Below are positions 17,231 to 26,500 of a DNA stretch of 64,000 nt, in pieces. Positions within the stretch are counted from its first letter, which is position 1. Each line of letters opens with the position of its first letter. The notes below the pieces were generated by a model that was not told where the DNA came from, searched no databases, and saw only the letters and a list, made by a program, of their open reading frames with translations. The stretch is from contig JAJPIO010000006.1 of assembly GCA_021324735.1 (NCBI GenBank), forward strand, positions 203,667-267,666, given 5' to 3'. Position numbers and translations under genes: made by a program. The DNA comes from Bacteroidota bacterium (lineage in GTDB: Bacteria > Bacteroidota > Ignavibacteria > Palsa-1295).

Positions 17231-17290
17231 TGATCGATCCTGCTAATCCTTTTAATCCTGAAAATCCTGGTCTAATCCAGAGAATCCTGG
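17231..17290. repeat. AATCCTG-type period-9 tract
   Basis: AATCC recurs with starts at 17245, 17254, 17263, 17274 and 17283, giving a period of about 9 bases. A second tract of the same type, in inverted orientation, lies at 35655-35702 upstream of ahcY. Confidence 0.75.
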
Positions 17291-17301
17291 TTCAGGAGTG
17301 G

Positions 17302-17574
17302 TCAGAATTGGATCGCTACTTCGGTGAAGCGCGGCGTATGGCCGTTCGTCTTGCGATAGCGCTTGCGACGCTTCTTGTGGAAGACGATCACTTTCTCGCC
17401 ACGGGTATGACCGAGGACGGTTGCGATCGGCGCCGAGTTGCCATCATTGAACAGAACGTTCGTGATCGGCACTTCCTGGCCTTCCTTCGCATCCTTCATG
17501 TAAGGCACGCGGAGGGTCTTCGTGGTACCGTCTATTTTGAACTGTTCTCCTGAAATTTCGACGATGGCAAGCAT
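17302..17574 (-). CDS. rplU: 50S ribosomal protein L21 (short form)
   Basis: L21 binds 23S rRNA with L20. MLAIVEISGEQFKI at the start and VLGHTRGEKVIVFHKKRRKRYRKTNGHTPRFTEV near the end are the diagnostic blocks. At 90 residues it is about 10-13 shorter than most L21 proteins; the missing residues map to the loop after the NVLFNDGNSA segment, where others have a longer GTPYV-like linker. The reading frame is intact, so this is a compact variant and not a damaged gene. It precedes rpmA. Confidence 0.95.
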   Translation of the reverse strand: MLAIVEISGEQFKIDGTTKTLRVPYMKDAKEGQEVPITNVLFNDGNSAPIATVLGHTRGEKVIVFHKKRRKRYRKTNGHTPRFTEVAIQF

Positions 17575-17792
17575 AGTATCAGTAACGAGTTATAAGTAAC
17601 GGGCTGCAGCGGAAAAGCCTATTCCCATTATGGAAGCGCCTGAAATGCCTCTGGACGCTAAAAAGTTCGGAATATTTCGATTTTCCACTTATTATCCTGC
17701 TATCATTCTCGTTGCCAATCTCCAAAGGATTGCTTCGTCGGACTTTTCCGCTTCCGCTCCAAAGTCCTTCTCGCAATGACGCCTCCTTATGC

Positions 17793-18290
17793 TTAATTAT
17801 TCTCATCCTTAGCTTTCGGCAGGTCCCGGTAATCGCTGGTCGATTTCACGATGGAATCCACGTACTCGACCAGCTCTTTCAGGTGGTAGTTGTTCGGATG
17901 AAGGCTATCGAGGGAGCCGACCCAGCGGACGGTGTGGTCGAGGGTATCGGCGGCGATCCGGATCATTTGGGGTGTGCCCCTGCCCGATTCCTCCTTGTGG
18001 TGGAAGCTCTCCGGCATGTCGTAGAAATGCAGCACTAAGGCTTTATTCAGGATCAGAAGCTGCTGGCTGGGATCGAGCTCGATGTGGTCCGTCTGGGCGT
18101 AGCGGCCCGGTTCGAGCTCCTTTTTATAAGAGTGGCTGTACGTGCTGAATTCGTTCTTATTCGGATACTGGTAGTTCACGTCCACATGGATAATACCCTT
18201 CTGCGGTGGCTTTTCGCTCTTGAAGTTGATAACGCATCCGGCGACGACGCTCAGGCCGAGCACTAAACCGGCAATCGAGACTCTTCTCAT
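17793..18290 (-). CDS. Putative lipoprotein, function unknown
   Basis: A 165-residue protein with a lipoprotein signal: MRRVSIAGLVLGLSVVAGC, lipobox VAGC with the cysteine at about 19. The mature part is hydrophilic (KSEKPPQKGIIHVDVNYQYPNKNEF, LLILNKALVLHFYDMPESFHHKEE) and ends in charged residues. I do not recognise a family. It is placed upstream of rplU on the same strand with about 220 bases between, so it is probably a separate transcription unit. Confidence 0.7.
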   Translation of the reverse strand: MRRVSIAGLVLGLSVVAGCVINFKSEKPPQKGIIHVDVNYQYPNKNEFSTYSHSYKKELEPGRYAQTDHIELDPSQQLLILNKALVLHFYDMPESFHHKEESGRGTPQMIRIAADTLDHTVRWVGSLDSLHPNNYHLKELVEYVDSIVKSTSDYRDLPKAKDENN

Positions 18291-18498
18291 TGTTCTAATC
18301 GACAGGTCAAAAAAATTCTATTTTGTTTTTCGTTCAAAATTCATGAACCGTGTTTTTTGAGCGAGACAAGATAGGGGCAAAATATTAATCGGACGATTCA
18401 TCCAAAATTCGAAAATAATAGAACAAAAACTATATAAATTAGTTCCAGATTTTCAGAATTTCCGGGTTTTTCTTGAAATTGCGGCGGTCGATCGCGTG
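18291..18498. other. AT-rich spacer without genes
   Basis: No coding region is supported. Around 18324-18358 there is TTTTGTTTTTCGTT followed by TTCATGAAC, a motif also found near 58527-58563. The rest is AT-rich and may hold promoters for the lipoprotein gene on the minus strand. Confidence 0.5.
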
Positions 18499-18595
18499 GG
18501 TCGAGCGTCCTCGCTCGACCATTTCTTGGATGGAGAGATTATAGTCTCCCCACCGGACAGGTAGGTCGGGTACGATATCGAGCGGGGACGCTCGA
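18499..18595. repeat. Inverted pair of REP-like palindromes
   Basis: GGTCGAGCG-TCCT-CGCTCGACC (18499-18520) and, in the opposite orientation, TCGAGCG-GGGA-CGCTCGA (18578-18595), separated by about 57 bases. The paired orientation resembles bacterial interspersed mosaic (BIME-like) units. No gene lies between them. Confidence 0.75.
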
Positions 18596-18651
18596 CCTAT
18601 GCGCTACTCTATTTCCAAATCCCAAGCTCTTTAAGCGTTCCTAAATTTCTG

Positions 18652-18659
18652 TATATTTG
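18652..18659 (+). promoter_or_regulatory. Bacteroidota-type -7 promoter element
   Basis: TATATTTG matches the TAnnTTTG -7 consensus known for Bacteroidota and lies 30 bases before the channel gene ATG. No convincing -33 TTTG element was found upstream, so this is tentative. Confidence 0.4.
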
Positions 18660-18688
18660 CCTCTGTGTAAAATTGTCCCGAATGCCCT

Positions 18689-19579
18689 ATGAGTTTCGAT
18701 GCCCTTGCTACCACATGGCGTGCTCGTCCTCGATCCCTTCAAGAATGGCGTTATAGTGTGTACCATTTATTTCATGGGGTGAAATATGAAACGATAATAC
18801 AACGCGTTGTTCGACTCTCGATTGCTATTGCAATTTGCGTCAGCATAGCAGTTGCAATTTTTGAGAGTGAGCCCGATCTCAAGCCAGGATATAGAGACTT
18901 ACTTGACGCTGTTCAGATGGCAGTAATTATCATGTTCAGCGTAGAATACATTTTACGCATCTGGACAATTACAATCGAAGAGCGTTACAAGCAGCCATTT
19001 ATTGGGCGGCTTCGCTATGCCCTTTCGTTTATGGCTCTCATTGATCTGGTTGTTATCCTGCCATTTTACTTACCAATTTTTAGTGGTGACAACCTCACAT
19101 TTTTGAGAGCACTACGTTTATTCGTTCTATTTCGAATTATCAAACTTGGCAAATACTCCGAATCGCTTCACTTGATCGGCAAAGTGTTAAAGCTAAAGCG
19201 ACATGAACTTATCGCGTCATTGTTTGCGGTTGTTCTTCTGCTTATCTGTGCTTCCATCCTCATGTATCTCATTGAGCATCCGGTTCAACCCAATGCTTTC
19301 AAGAGTATTCCAGATTCGATATGGTGGGCAATTGCCACAATAACAACCGTCAGTTCATACAGTCCAATTATGCCGATAACAGAAGCTGGGAGAATCTTGG
19401 CTGCTTTGATAAGCCTACTCGGTTTTACTGCGATTGGACTTCCAGCCGGGATTTTTGCGTCGGGGCTACTGGACATTTATCACCGTGAATTAAAGCATCG
19501 TGTTCACCGCTGCCCTCACTGCGCAAAAGCCTTCAGTCCATCAGATTTACAGTTCGTTGAAGAAGAACCTGTAACGTAA
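18689..19579 (+). CDS. Six-TM voltage-gated-channel-like protein with non-canonical selectivity filter
   Basis: A 296-residue inner-membrane protein with the Kv-type ion transport layout. Helices S1-S6 span about residues 40-262. S4 is LRALRLFVLFRIIKLGKY (139-156), retaining several spaced basic residues of a voltage sensor. The pore helix reads SIWWAIATITTV and S6 reads AALISLLGFTAIGLPAGIFASG. The filter, TTVGYGD in potassium channels, is TTVSSYSP here (219-226), with both glycines lost and one extra residue. The codons at 19343-19366 are in a clean frame, so this is not an obvious sequencing error. After S6, HRCPHCAKAF (274-282) looks like half a zinc knuckle. Ion selectivity is doubtful. 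Followed 30 bases later by a small secreted protein gene. Confidence 0.85.
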   Translation: MSFDALATTWRARPRSLQEWRYSVYHLFHGVKYETIIQRVVRLSIAIAICVSIAVAIFESEPDLKPGYRDLLDAVQMAVIIMFSVEYILRIWTITIEERYKQPFIGRLRYALSFMALIDLVVILPFYLPIFSGDNLTFLRALRLFVLFRIIKLGKYSESLHLIGKVLKLKRHELIASLFAVVLLLICASILMYLIEHPVQPNAFKSIPDSIWWAIATITTVSSYSPIMPITEAGRILAALISLLGFTAIGLPAGIFASGLLDIYHRELKHRVHRCPHCAKAFSPSDLQFVEEEPVT

Positions 19580-19609
19580 TGCCTTTTTTCAATATCATCG
19601 GAGGCACCT

Positions 19610-19861
19610 ATGAAACGTTTCTTGTTACCTGTACTCCTATTCTCGCTATTCCTCGTGAGCGGGACCGCCATTGTTCCGGCGGCGAACGTGCATCATCAGA
19701 TCGAGAGTAAGAAAGATGTAACGGTTTACATTACAAATACAGGACACCGCTACCATCGGGCGGGTTGTCGCTATCTGAGACGTTCCTGTATCAAGACAAC
19801 AATGTCAAAGGCGAAGAAAATGGGACTCACGCCCTGCAAAGTATGTCAACCTCCTGAATAA
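19610..19861 (+). CDS. Small exported protein with Ada-like metal-binding motif
   Basis: An 83-residue protein with a signal peptide (MKRFLLPVLLFSLFLVSGTAIVPA) and a mature domain reading VYITNTGHRYHRAGCRYLRR, then TPCKVCQPP. The spacing YHxxxCxxL followed by CxxC matches the small zinc-site domain often attached to exported nucleases and ComEC-like proteins. Here it stands alone, without a nuclease. GGAGG six bases before the ATG is a clear Shine-Dalgarno site. A role in metal or DNA binding outside the cytoplasm is inference from the motif. Confidence 0.75.
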   Translation: MKRFLLPVLLFSLFLVSGTAIVPAANVHHQIESKKDVTVYITNTGHRYHRAGCRYLRRSCIKTTMSKAKKMGLTPCKVCQPPE

Positions 19862-19889
19862 ATATACTCCCAGCAACCCCTTGAATTAA

Positions 19890-20012
19890 ATGAGTTCTGG
19901 GGTGCATAACACCGAAGGAACTCTCGACCTCTCGCATGAACCAACCGGCCCGTACTTCGTACGGGCCGTAACGAAGGATGGTATCATCGTTCGTAAAATT
20001 GTAAAACAATAA
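19890..20012 (+). pseudogene. Orphan C-terminal fragment of a T9SS sorting domain
   Basis: A 40-codon frame from ATG 19890 to TAA 20010-20012 ends in PTGPYFVRAVTKDG, then IIVRKIVKQ. This is the last half of a type A sorting domain (compare GTYFVRAVT-DG-KIVK endings), including the preceding TLDLSHEPTG. There is no signal peptide and no cargo domain. The frame is stopped upstream at 19887. It is best read as the remnant of a deleted T9SS substrate gene. A chance ATG starts it and expression is not expected. A hairpin (19946-19955 with 19959-19968) lies inside it by coincidence of codons. Confidence 0.6.
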
Positions 20013-20047
20013 TTGCTGGTTTAGGACATATTAGAGACCTTCCAAAA

Positions 20048-20081
20048 TTAAAAAAGCCCCCACGCAAAATGCGCGGAGGCT
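20048..20081 (-). terminator. Rho-independent terminator of the DUF6252-like gene
   Basis: On the minus strand AGCCTCCGCGCA pairs with TGCGTGGGGGCT (two G-U pairs), loop TTT, followed by a run of six T residues. It is 24 bases after the stop of the lipoprotein gene. Confidence 0.85.
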
Positions 20082-20104
20082 CTGGTGAAAAAGAAAGCTT
20101 TGTC

Positions 20105-20566
20105 TTACATCTGCTTGATGTCGAGATCGAACTTGCCGTTGGTTATCTTCACGGTGCTCGCCCCCATCGTGCCCATGGCGGTGAAGTTGAACGTTCCGGT
20201 TATGTGGCTCGAGGTCCAGCTTGTGACGACAACGGAGCCGCTATCGGCAACGTACGAAGCGCCGTTATTCGTATACCCCACGACGATCTTACCACCCATC
20301 ACATCATAGGTACCGGTTTGGGAAACACCTTGATTGAAGCCGATCGAGATCGTCTGCTTGTCCATACCTGCAGCGGCAATGCTCGTCATTTGCATTTGCG
20401 AGGTGTAGATCGCAGCGGCAGAAGCATTAGCGGACCAGGGCGAACCAGCGATCGTGGCAGTCACACCGGAAGAGCTCGACGTACTACTATCCGTGCTGCT
20501 TTTGCAGCCAGCGAGTACGACGATGGAAAGAATGGAAGCAAGAAATAGGGAAATAGTAGTTTTCAT
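20105..20566 (-). CDS. Lipoprotein, DUF6252-like
   Basis: A 153-residue lipoprotein. The ATG at 20566 gives MKTTISLFLASILSIVVLAGC, with lipobox LAGC; a 12-codon upstream extension in the same frame adds nothing recognisable. A Ser/Thr-rich linker follows. The mature domain reads ATIAGSPWSANASAAAIYT, ISIGFNQG, GTYDVMGG and GTFNFTAMG, ending ITNGKFDLDI, the pattern of the DUF6252 beta-sandwich family. The cysteine is not followed by a clear sorting signal. Function unknown. It has its own terminator. Confidence 0.75.
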   Translation of the reverse strand: MKTTISLFLASILSIVVLAGCKSSTDSSTSSSSGVTATIAGSPWSANASAAAIYTSQMQMTSIAAAGMDKQTISIGFNQGVSQTGTYDVMGGKIVVGYTNNGASYVADSGSVVVTSWTSSHITGTFNFTAMGTMGASTVKITNGKFDLDIKQM

Positions 20567-20696
20567 TGTTAGACAACATAAGTGAAAAAGGACAGCGCAC
20601 AACCCTGGGTATCAAGGTGAGCATCCTTAAAAACGAATTCGGCGCACCAATCCTGACACAAGCGCCGAATTTATTTTATCTTGATCGGGAGGTCGA

Positions 20697-22337
20697 TCAC
20701 TTGCGTGCTATTTCCATCGCCTTTTCGAGGACTTCATCCCTCCCGGCACGAAGGCCGGCGATCGTTGGGTGGACTTCGATATCCGGCACAATACCGACGC
20801 GTTGAGTGGGCTTACCATTAGGATAGAAGACTCCGAGACCGCTGAACATCGTGGTGATACCGCCCGGCAATTTTACTTCGGTTACATTGCCATCGGCACC
20901 CGCGGTCTGGCTGCCGATCACCGTAGCACCAGGCACAGCCTGCAGCATCATACAGGTAAACTCCGCATGCGATTGCGTCTCTTCGTTCGTCAGAATAACG
21001 ACCTTACCCCGAAAGAGCTTCTTCTTTTCGAGCATCGGGCCGTTATAATCTTCTGTTTCGAAGTGTCCCGGATAAGTGAGCGTTGGATGACGGAATGCAA
21101 CCCACGGCGTCTTCACATCGAGATACTTCCCGATCTCATACATCGTGCCTTGCGGATAATTGCGGACATCGAAAACGATCGCTTTGGTATTTATCAGCTC
21201 TGTCATCGCTCGATCGGCTTCCGCCTTCGTGAGCTTTCCCATGTGAACGTAGCCGATATTGCCGGCCATAATTTTCCAATGTTTCGCCGTGTCCGTTTCA
21301 CGGTTTGCTTCCAGCTCGTAGTTAGTAAGTGGTTTAACATTACACGACTGAACACCGGAGGCCGAGCGATAAACAACAGCAACGGAATCGCGGCGAGGAG
21401 TGCGGTTCAGCATTCTGCAAACATTTCGATCCCGTGAAGCCGGGTTCGAGCTCGGCACGAGACCGGCATATCGCGCGCGCAACGAATCGACGTTTACACC
21501 AGCGATAGAAATGATCTCATCACCAGGAGAGAGCGCTGGAGCGAACATCTTTCTTCGTCTTGCAACCACCACTCTTCCATCTACTACCGCAGGACGAAAT
21601 GGAAGCGTGTAATATCCGAACAAAGAATCGGAGAACGAGCTATGGGTGTACGAATGAGAGTCGTGAATACTCGAACATAGCTCCATCATCGTAAGGGTGT
21701 AGTCTTCCCTGTTCTTTGCCTCGATCACTTTCGGAATAAATCGGACCAACACAGAATCCCACGGCTCCCCGATCACATCTTTATCCGGCGCGAAATATTC
21801 GATGATGTTCCAATACCGTGCAAGCGCGAGCGCTCGTACCGCTTCCGAGGGATACGCATCGCTATAGTGCGAAGTGTCCATACTCACATCGGGATTTTGT
21901 GCCGGATACTCACCAACGTATGCTTGCGCTGCGGGGACGTTCAGGTTACTCCAGATGGAGTCGAGGGACTCTGCGAGCGGTGCAGTTAAGTACCTCGCGT
22001 CCGTCTTCCACGATCTTCGAACGAGCGATAATTCGCCCCCCATACTCATGGGTCGATAGCCATAGGATCTTACTCCGCCGGCTGCTTGCAGAAGATCGCC
22101 CACGACCTCTACCAATTCATCACTATTCGTGCAACGCGCCGCTTTAGGATACTCCATAAGAAAGACGGCATCCCAATCCAATTTACCGTGCGTTACCGTT
22201 GGATGGTAATATTTGAGGAATCCCCATACTTTGCAATACTCTGCAAAATAGGGTGTGGATACAGTTGTAAACGTATGGCTGCAACCGAGCAACCCAATAA
22301 GAACAGCGACCAGCATGACGACTGTAAGGCGAGACAT
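20697..22337 (-). CDS. S41 family (C-terminal processing) peptidase, lipoprotein
   Basis: A 546-residue protease of the S41/tail-specific family, tethered by a lipoprotein signal (MSRLTVVMLVAVLIGLLGC). ATG 22337 is chosen over the TTG two codons upstream. The N-terminal half (LKYYHPTVTHGKLDWDAVF) is the helical region common to Bacteroidota S41 proteins. A PDZ-like segment (ALSPGDEIISIAGVNVDSLRARY) and then the catalytic core follow: the nucleophile serine lies in NEETQSHAEF and the downstream part reads VIGSQTAGADGNVTEVKLPGG, with FYPNGKPTQRVGIVPDIEVHPT closing the domain. It probably degrades or trims periplasmic proteins. The nearby YihY gene is on the same strand, 84 bases upstream. Confidence 0.88.
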   Translation of the reverse strand: MSRLTVVMLVAVLIGLLGCSHTFTTVSTPYFAEYCKVWGFLKYYHPTVTHGKLDWDAVFLMEYPKAARCTNSDELVEVVGDLLQAAGGVRSYGYRPMSMGGELSLVRRSWKTDARYLTAPLAESLDSIWSNLNVPAAQAYVGEYPAQNPDVSMDTSHYSDAYPSEAVRALALARYWNIIEYFAPDKDVIGEPWDSVLVRFIPKVIEAKNREDYTLTMMELCSSIHDSHSYTHSSFSDSLFGYYTLPFRPAVVDGRVVVARRRKMFAPALSPGDEIISIAGVNVDSLRARYAGLVPSSNPASRDRNVCRMLNRTPRRDSVAVVYRSASGVQSCNVKPLTNYELEANRETDTAKHWKIMAGNIGYVHMGKLTKAEADRAMTELINTKAIVFDVRNYPQGTMYEIGKYLDVKTPWVAFRHPTLTYPGHFETEDYNGPMLEKKKLFRGKVVILTNEETQSHAEFTCMMLQAVPGATVIGSQTAGADGNVTEVKLPGGITTMFSGLGVFYPNGKPTQRVGIVPDIEVHPTIAGLRAGRDEVLEKAMEIARK

Positions 22338-22420
22338 TTTCAAAAGGCGAGACAGTCGAAGAAAAAAGGAGATGACCTAACCGGGTACCAGGGAGAAGAA
22401 ATCCGGAATGAGTGTATGGG

Positions 22421-23416
22421 CTAGCTCTTCCCTTCCCCCGCCGCTTTGGTGGGGTTCGGCTTCGCCTGTTCGTATTCTTCGAGTGTTTTTTCTTCGAGGA
22501 CTGCGCTGCCGGGATGCTTCATATCCGGCGCCGATTGCGGTACGGCTAAGACTGCCACCGGCTGTACTTCATGCCGCTCTTTGTAGAGCCATCCGACTTC
22601 TGCACCGATCAGGAATGCAAGCGCAGCGTAGTAGACCCAGAGTGAAATACCGACCAAGAAGGCATACGTCCCATAGAGTGTACCGATGGAGCTAATGTGC
22701 GTCATGTAATAGCCGAAAGCAAATCTCATGGCTTCCGTTAAGATGACCGACGTTCCTGCCGCAACGAATATGACTTTCCGCGAAAGTCGTTGGTGCGGCA
22801 GCATTCGGAACAGGATCCCGTACAGGAGCACCGAAAGTCCGAGCGAAATAAATCGTGGCGTCGTCGTATTCACGATGTGCGCCAGCCACGAGGGCAATAT
22901 CTCGCTACCCAACTTCTGCAAGAGATCGGCGATCGGTGAAAGAAGCGTCGACGAAAGCAAGAGCACCAGGATAACGATCATGAGCACGAAGTCGAGCAGC
23001 TTTTGATAGACGGCGTTCTTTTTCGTTGGCAGGTTGAGCACAGCATTAAGCGATGTTCTTAGCGTCGAGAATAAAATGCTCGCCAACCAAAAGAGAGTGA
23101 CGATACCGATGATACCGGCGATGGTACTCTCATGGCCGATCTTCGTTAGCTCCTTCGTTAGCCATACGCGAACGTCCTGCTCGTAGACCGGCACCGGAAA
23201 AGAATCGGTGATATAGCCGACCACATAAGCAACGGCTTTCTCGCTGGTAAGCGTAGCGGAAAACACATAGAAGATCACCAGCGAGAGCGGCAACACGCAG
23301 TATAGCACGTTGAATGCGATGCCCGCGGCGAGCAGAAAGCAATGGTCCTCATCGGTATAATTGTAAATACCGACGGAATAGTATTTAATGGAGTCCCAGA
23401 TCCGTTGAAGCTTCAA
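22421..23416 (-). CDS. YihY/BrkB family inner-membrane protein
   Basis: A 331-residue membrane protein with about six helices, of the YihY/virulence factor BrkB family that was once misnamed RNase BN. The family blocks AAGIAFNVLYCVLPLSLVIFY, WLASILFSTLRTSLNAVLN, SIGTLYGTYAFLVGISLWVYYAALAFLIGAE are clear. A 55-residue hydrophilic tail rich in Pro, Glu and Lys follows the last helix. No ATG is available near the N-terminus, so translation seems to start at TTG 23416. The biochemical role of the family is not settled. Confidence 0.85.
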   Translation of the reverse strand: MKLQRIWDSIKYYSVGIYNYTDEDHCFLLAAGIAFNVLYCVLPLSLVIFYVFSATLTSEKAVAYVVGYITDSFPVPVYEQDVRVWLTKELTKIGHESTIAGIIGIVTLFWLASILFSTLRTSLNAVLNLPTKKNAVYQKLLDFVLMIVILVLLLSSTLLSPIADLLQKLGSEILPSWLAHIVNTTTPRFISLGLSVLLYGILFRMLPHQRLSRKVIFVAAGTSVILTEAMRFAFGYYMTHISSIGTLYGTYAFLVGISLWVYYAALAFLIGAEVGWLYKERHEVQPVAVLAVPQSAPDMKHPGSAVLEEKTLEEYEQAKPNPTKAAGEGKS

Positions 23417-23526
23417 ATCGGTCGTTCGTTACGAGGCAATGCAAAATTACGACGCAAAACCAGCAGACCAGTGCCGGATTCCCGCTTTCATGGGAATGAC
23501 AGCCTGTAACTCGGCTGTTTTGCCGG

Positions 23527-23567
23527 TTTGCAGACGCTTCCTAATGTGGCTTGCAGACGCCTTCTTA
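23527..23567 (+). repeat. Direct repeat upstream of the PNGase F-like gene
   Basis: TTGCAGACGCTTCCTAA at about 23528 and TTGCAGACGCCTTCTTA at about 23551 are near copies about 23 bases apart, just upstream of the ATG at 23584. They may be a regulator site or local duplication. Confidence 0.45.
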
Positions 23568-23583
23568 TATAATTGATTCGAGC

Positions 23584-26500
23584 ATGAAGTATATCCTTGT
23601 CCTCGCTTCCGTATTCGCCATTCTCATTACAGCAAAACCATCCTTATCGCAAACGCGCGATACCGTGGTCGTGCAAACACTGACCTACGACTCCATCGGC
23701 CGGGCGGGCGTCTTTCACTTTCCGGATACGGGCACCTACGAACGAGTGTTGCTCGATTACAGCATGCGCTGCAAGCACGCGCTCGTTACAACGCAGCATG
23801 CGCCGAATGACGTCGGCTGCGGCGAGTGGGATTATAATTGCGAGACCTACGTCTGGGACTCGACCCGCACCGATTCGCTGAAAAACAAATGGCCCTCCGC
23901 GCTCATCTCGAATTACCCCACCTATACCAAATTCCCGTGGACGACGAACCCGATATACACCGTTACGCGCCGCGACCTAAAGAATGTCTCGTACAGTCCC
24001 TATCCTTCATTCAACGTCGTTCAAACTACCGGTGGGCCAACACAGGTAATATTTAATAAGCCGTATGGTCGTATGTTGATGACCTACACAGGAAGTGAAC
24101 TGACGTCTTTCGGACTGAAGGCAGGAAAGATCTATGGACTGCGGCTGAATGTACAGCAAGGCTCAGCTACCATTGGCGATCTCCGAGTTCGCATGCGTTC
24201 TGGTAAATCACTCGTCATGGGAGAGATGCTCTCGCGGGATGACACTCTTGCGGAAGTCTATCGCAACTCGTGCTCGCTATTAACCGGCACCGACTCCCTC
24301 CTCTTCTATACACCATTCACCTGGGATGGGACATCGGATATCGCTATTGAAGTTAGTTACACGGGTCTTGCCGGTTCGATCACCATGTTTGGCGGACCAA
24401 CCTTCGGATTGCTTTCGTCAGCCACGAATGAGTATGCGATGAGCTTCGCAAGTTCGGAGCTTGTTCCGCTTCCAAAGAGCGCTCTCGATTCACTGCAAAA
24501 TGCGATCACGATCGCGTTCTGGGCATACGGTGATACGCTGCATCTTCCCGGCACTGGTACAGTACTCTGTGAGGGTCTGGATGACCAAAATCACCGCCAG
24601 GTAAATATTCATTTGCCGTGGAGCGATAATACGGTGTATTGGGATTGCGGCTCGGATGCGGCCGGCAACTTCGATCGCATTCAAAAATCGGCACCTAACT
24701 CGGCTGCGGCTGGCAAGTGGAATCACTGGGTCTTTACTAAAGATGCTGTAAGTGGCAAAATGGCGATCTATCTTAACGGGTCATTATGGATGAATGATAC
24801 TGGCAAACACCGCCAAATTCGTCCCACACGAATGATGCTCGGCGGAGCGATCAGTTCGCTAACAGGATACTTCGGCGAACTGCGTGAGTTCGCCATGTTC
24901 AATTACGTACTCGATTCGAACCAGATCAAACGGCTCATGCAGTTTGATTCTATTCCACCGTCCTCGGGACTCGTGTCATACTATAAATTCGATGAGGGCA
25001 GCGGAAGCAAACTTTATAATAGCGCCGGAGGCAAAGCTGCGAGCACGCTTATCGGCGTACCAGTGTGGCGCCATATGCGCGGTCAGGATCTGCCTAATCA
25101 ATTCCAGAGCGTTGGCCGGCCAAACTTAAGCTTCCTTCAACTTACGACTACCCCTGCCCCGACTATCAGCGACCGCTATACTTACGACACTCTTCCCGAG
25201 CACGCTCATTTCGTAATCGAGTATAATATCGGCCACAATTATGCATTCCATGCAAATGACTCGGGGCATGCAATAGATACCATTTTCGGACGGTATCTCG
25301 CGACCAGGGAATACAATCGAGATGAGCGTGGAATAAAGTATGATTCGACGAGTATTGCTGCAATGGATACCGTCTCGCCTAATTATCTATACTATTTTAC
25401 TCGTGGACCGCAGAAGTTCGAACTCATGTCGTTCGTAACACCGTATGGCATTGGGCTCGACCTTGGTAAGACCGGACAGATGTGGGAGTTCGACGTCACC
25501 GATTATCTGCCGATACTTAAAGGTTGGAAGCGCCTCTCGATGGAGCGCGGCTCCGGACAAGAAGAATTCGACCTGCGATTCCTCTTTATCAAAGGTACGC
25601 CGGCGCGTAATGTACTGAACATGCAGCAGGTCTGGCCGATGACCGAAGAGAATTACCAGACCATTATGGCGAACGACCGCTATGAACCGCGTAAAGTCTA
25701 TCTCGATCCAGCCGCAAAAGCATTCAAGGTCCGTTCATACATTACTGGGCACGGAGCGGAAGTCAATAACACAGGTGGCGAATTCCATCCGCAGACGCAC
25801 TATATTTCTATCGATTCTCTGAAGTACGAACGGCTCGTGTGGAAGATATGCTCGGCGGACCCGCTTTACCCACAAGGCGGCACCTGGACGCTCAATCGCG
25901 CTGGCTGGTGCCCAGGAATGGCGACCGATCTTGCCGAGTATGAGGTCACCGGCAAAGTTAAACCAGGCGATTCGGTCCTTATGGATTACGGCGTGGAAGG
26001 CGGTGCTGGCGATTCCCGCTACGATCCGTCGACACAGCTTGTGACCTACAGCGCGCCAAACTTCACGCTCAATGCCGGCATCGTCGATATCGAGCGGCCA
26101 TCGAATCGTATTGCGTTTGGCCGCATCAATCCGGCATGCGATCTTCCGATCATCGTCATTCGTAATAATGGCTCACAGCCACTTACTTCGTTAAACTTCG
26201 AATATTATGTCGATGGAGGTCCGCATAAAACCTATTCGTGGAGCGGAAATTTGAAGTTCATGGATACGCAAGCCGTCGTACTGCCCGTTGATTCACTTGG
26301 CTTCTGGACGAGCGCACAGACAGGATTATTCCATGTCAATATTTCACAACCGAATGGTGGTACCGATCAATACGATGCAGATAATCACTACTCGTCCGTG
26401 TATACTCAGCCGCCTGCATACACTGGCATTGTGGTGCTGAATCTCTACACGAATAACGATCCGCAGGATAACTATTATGAGATCCGTAATCTGAAAGGCG

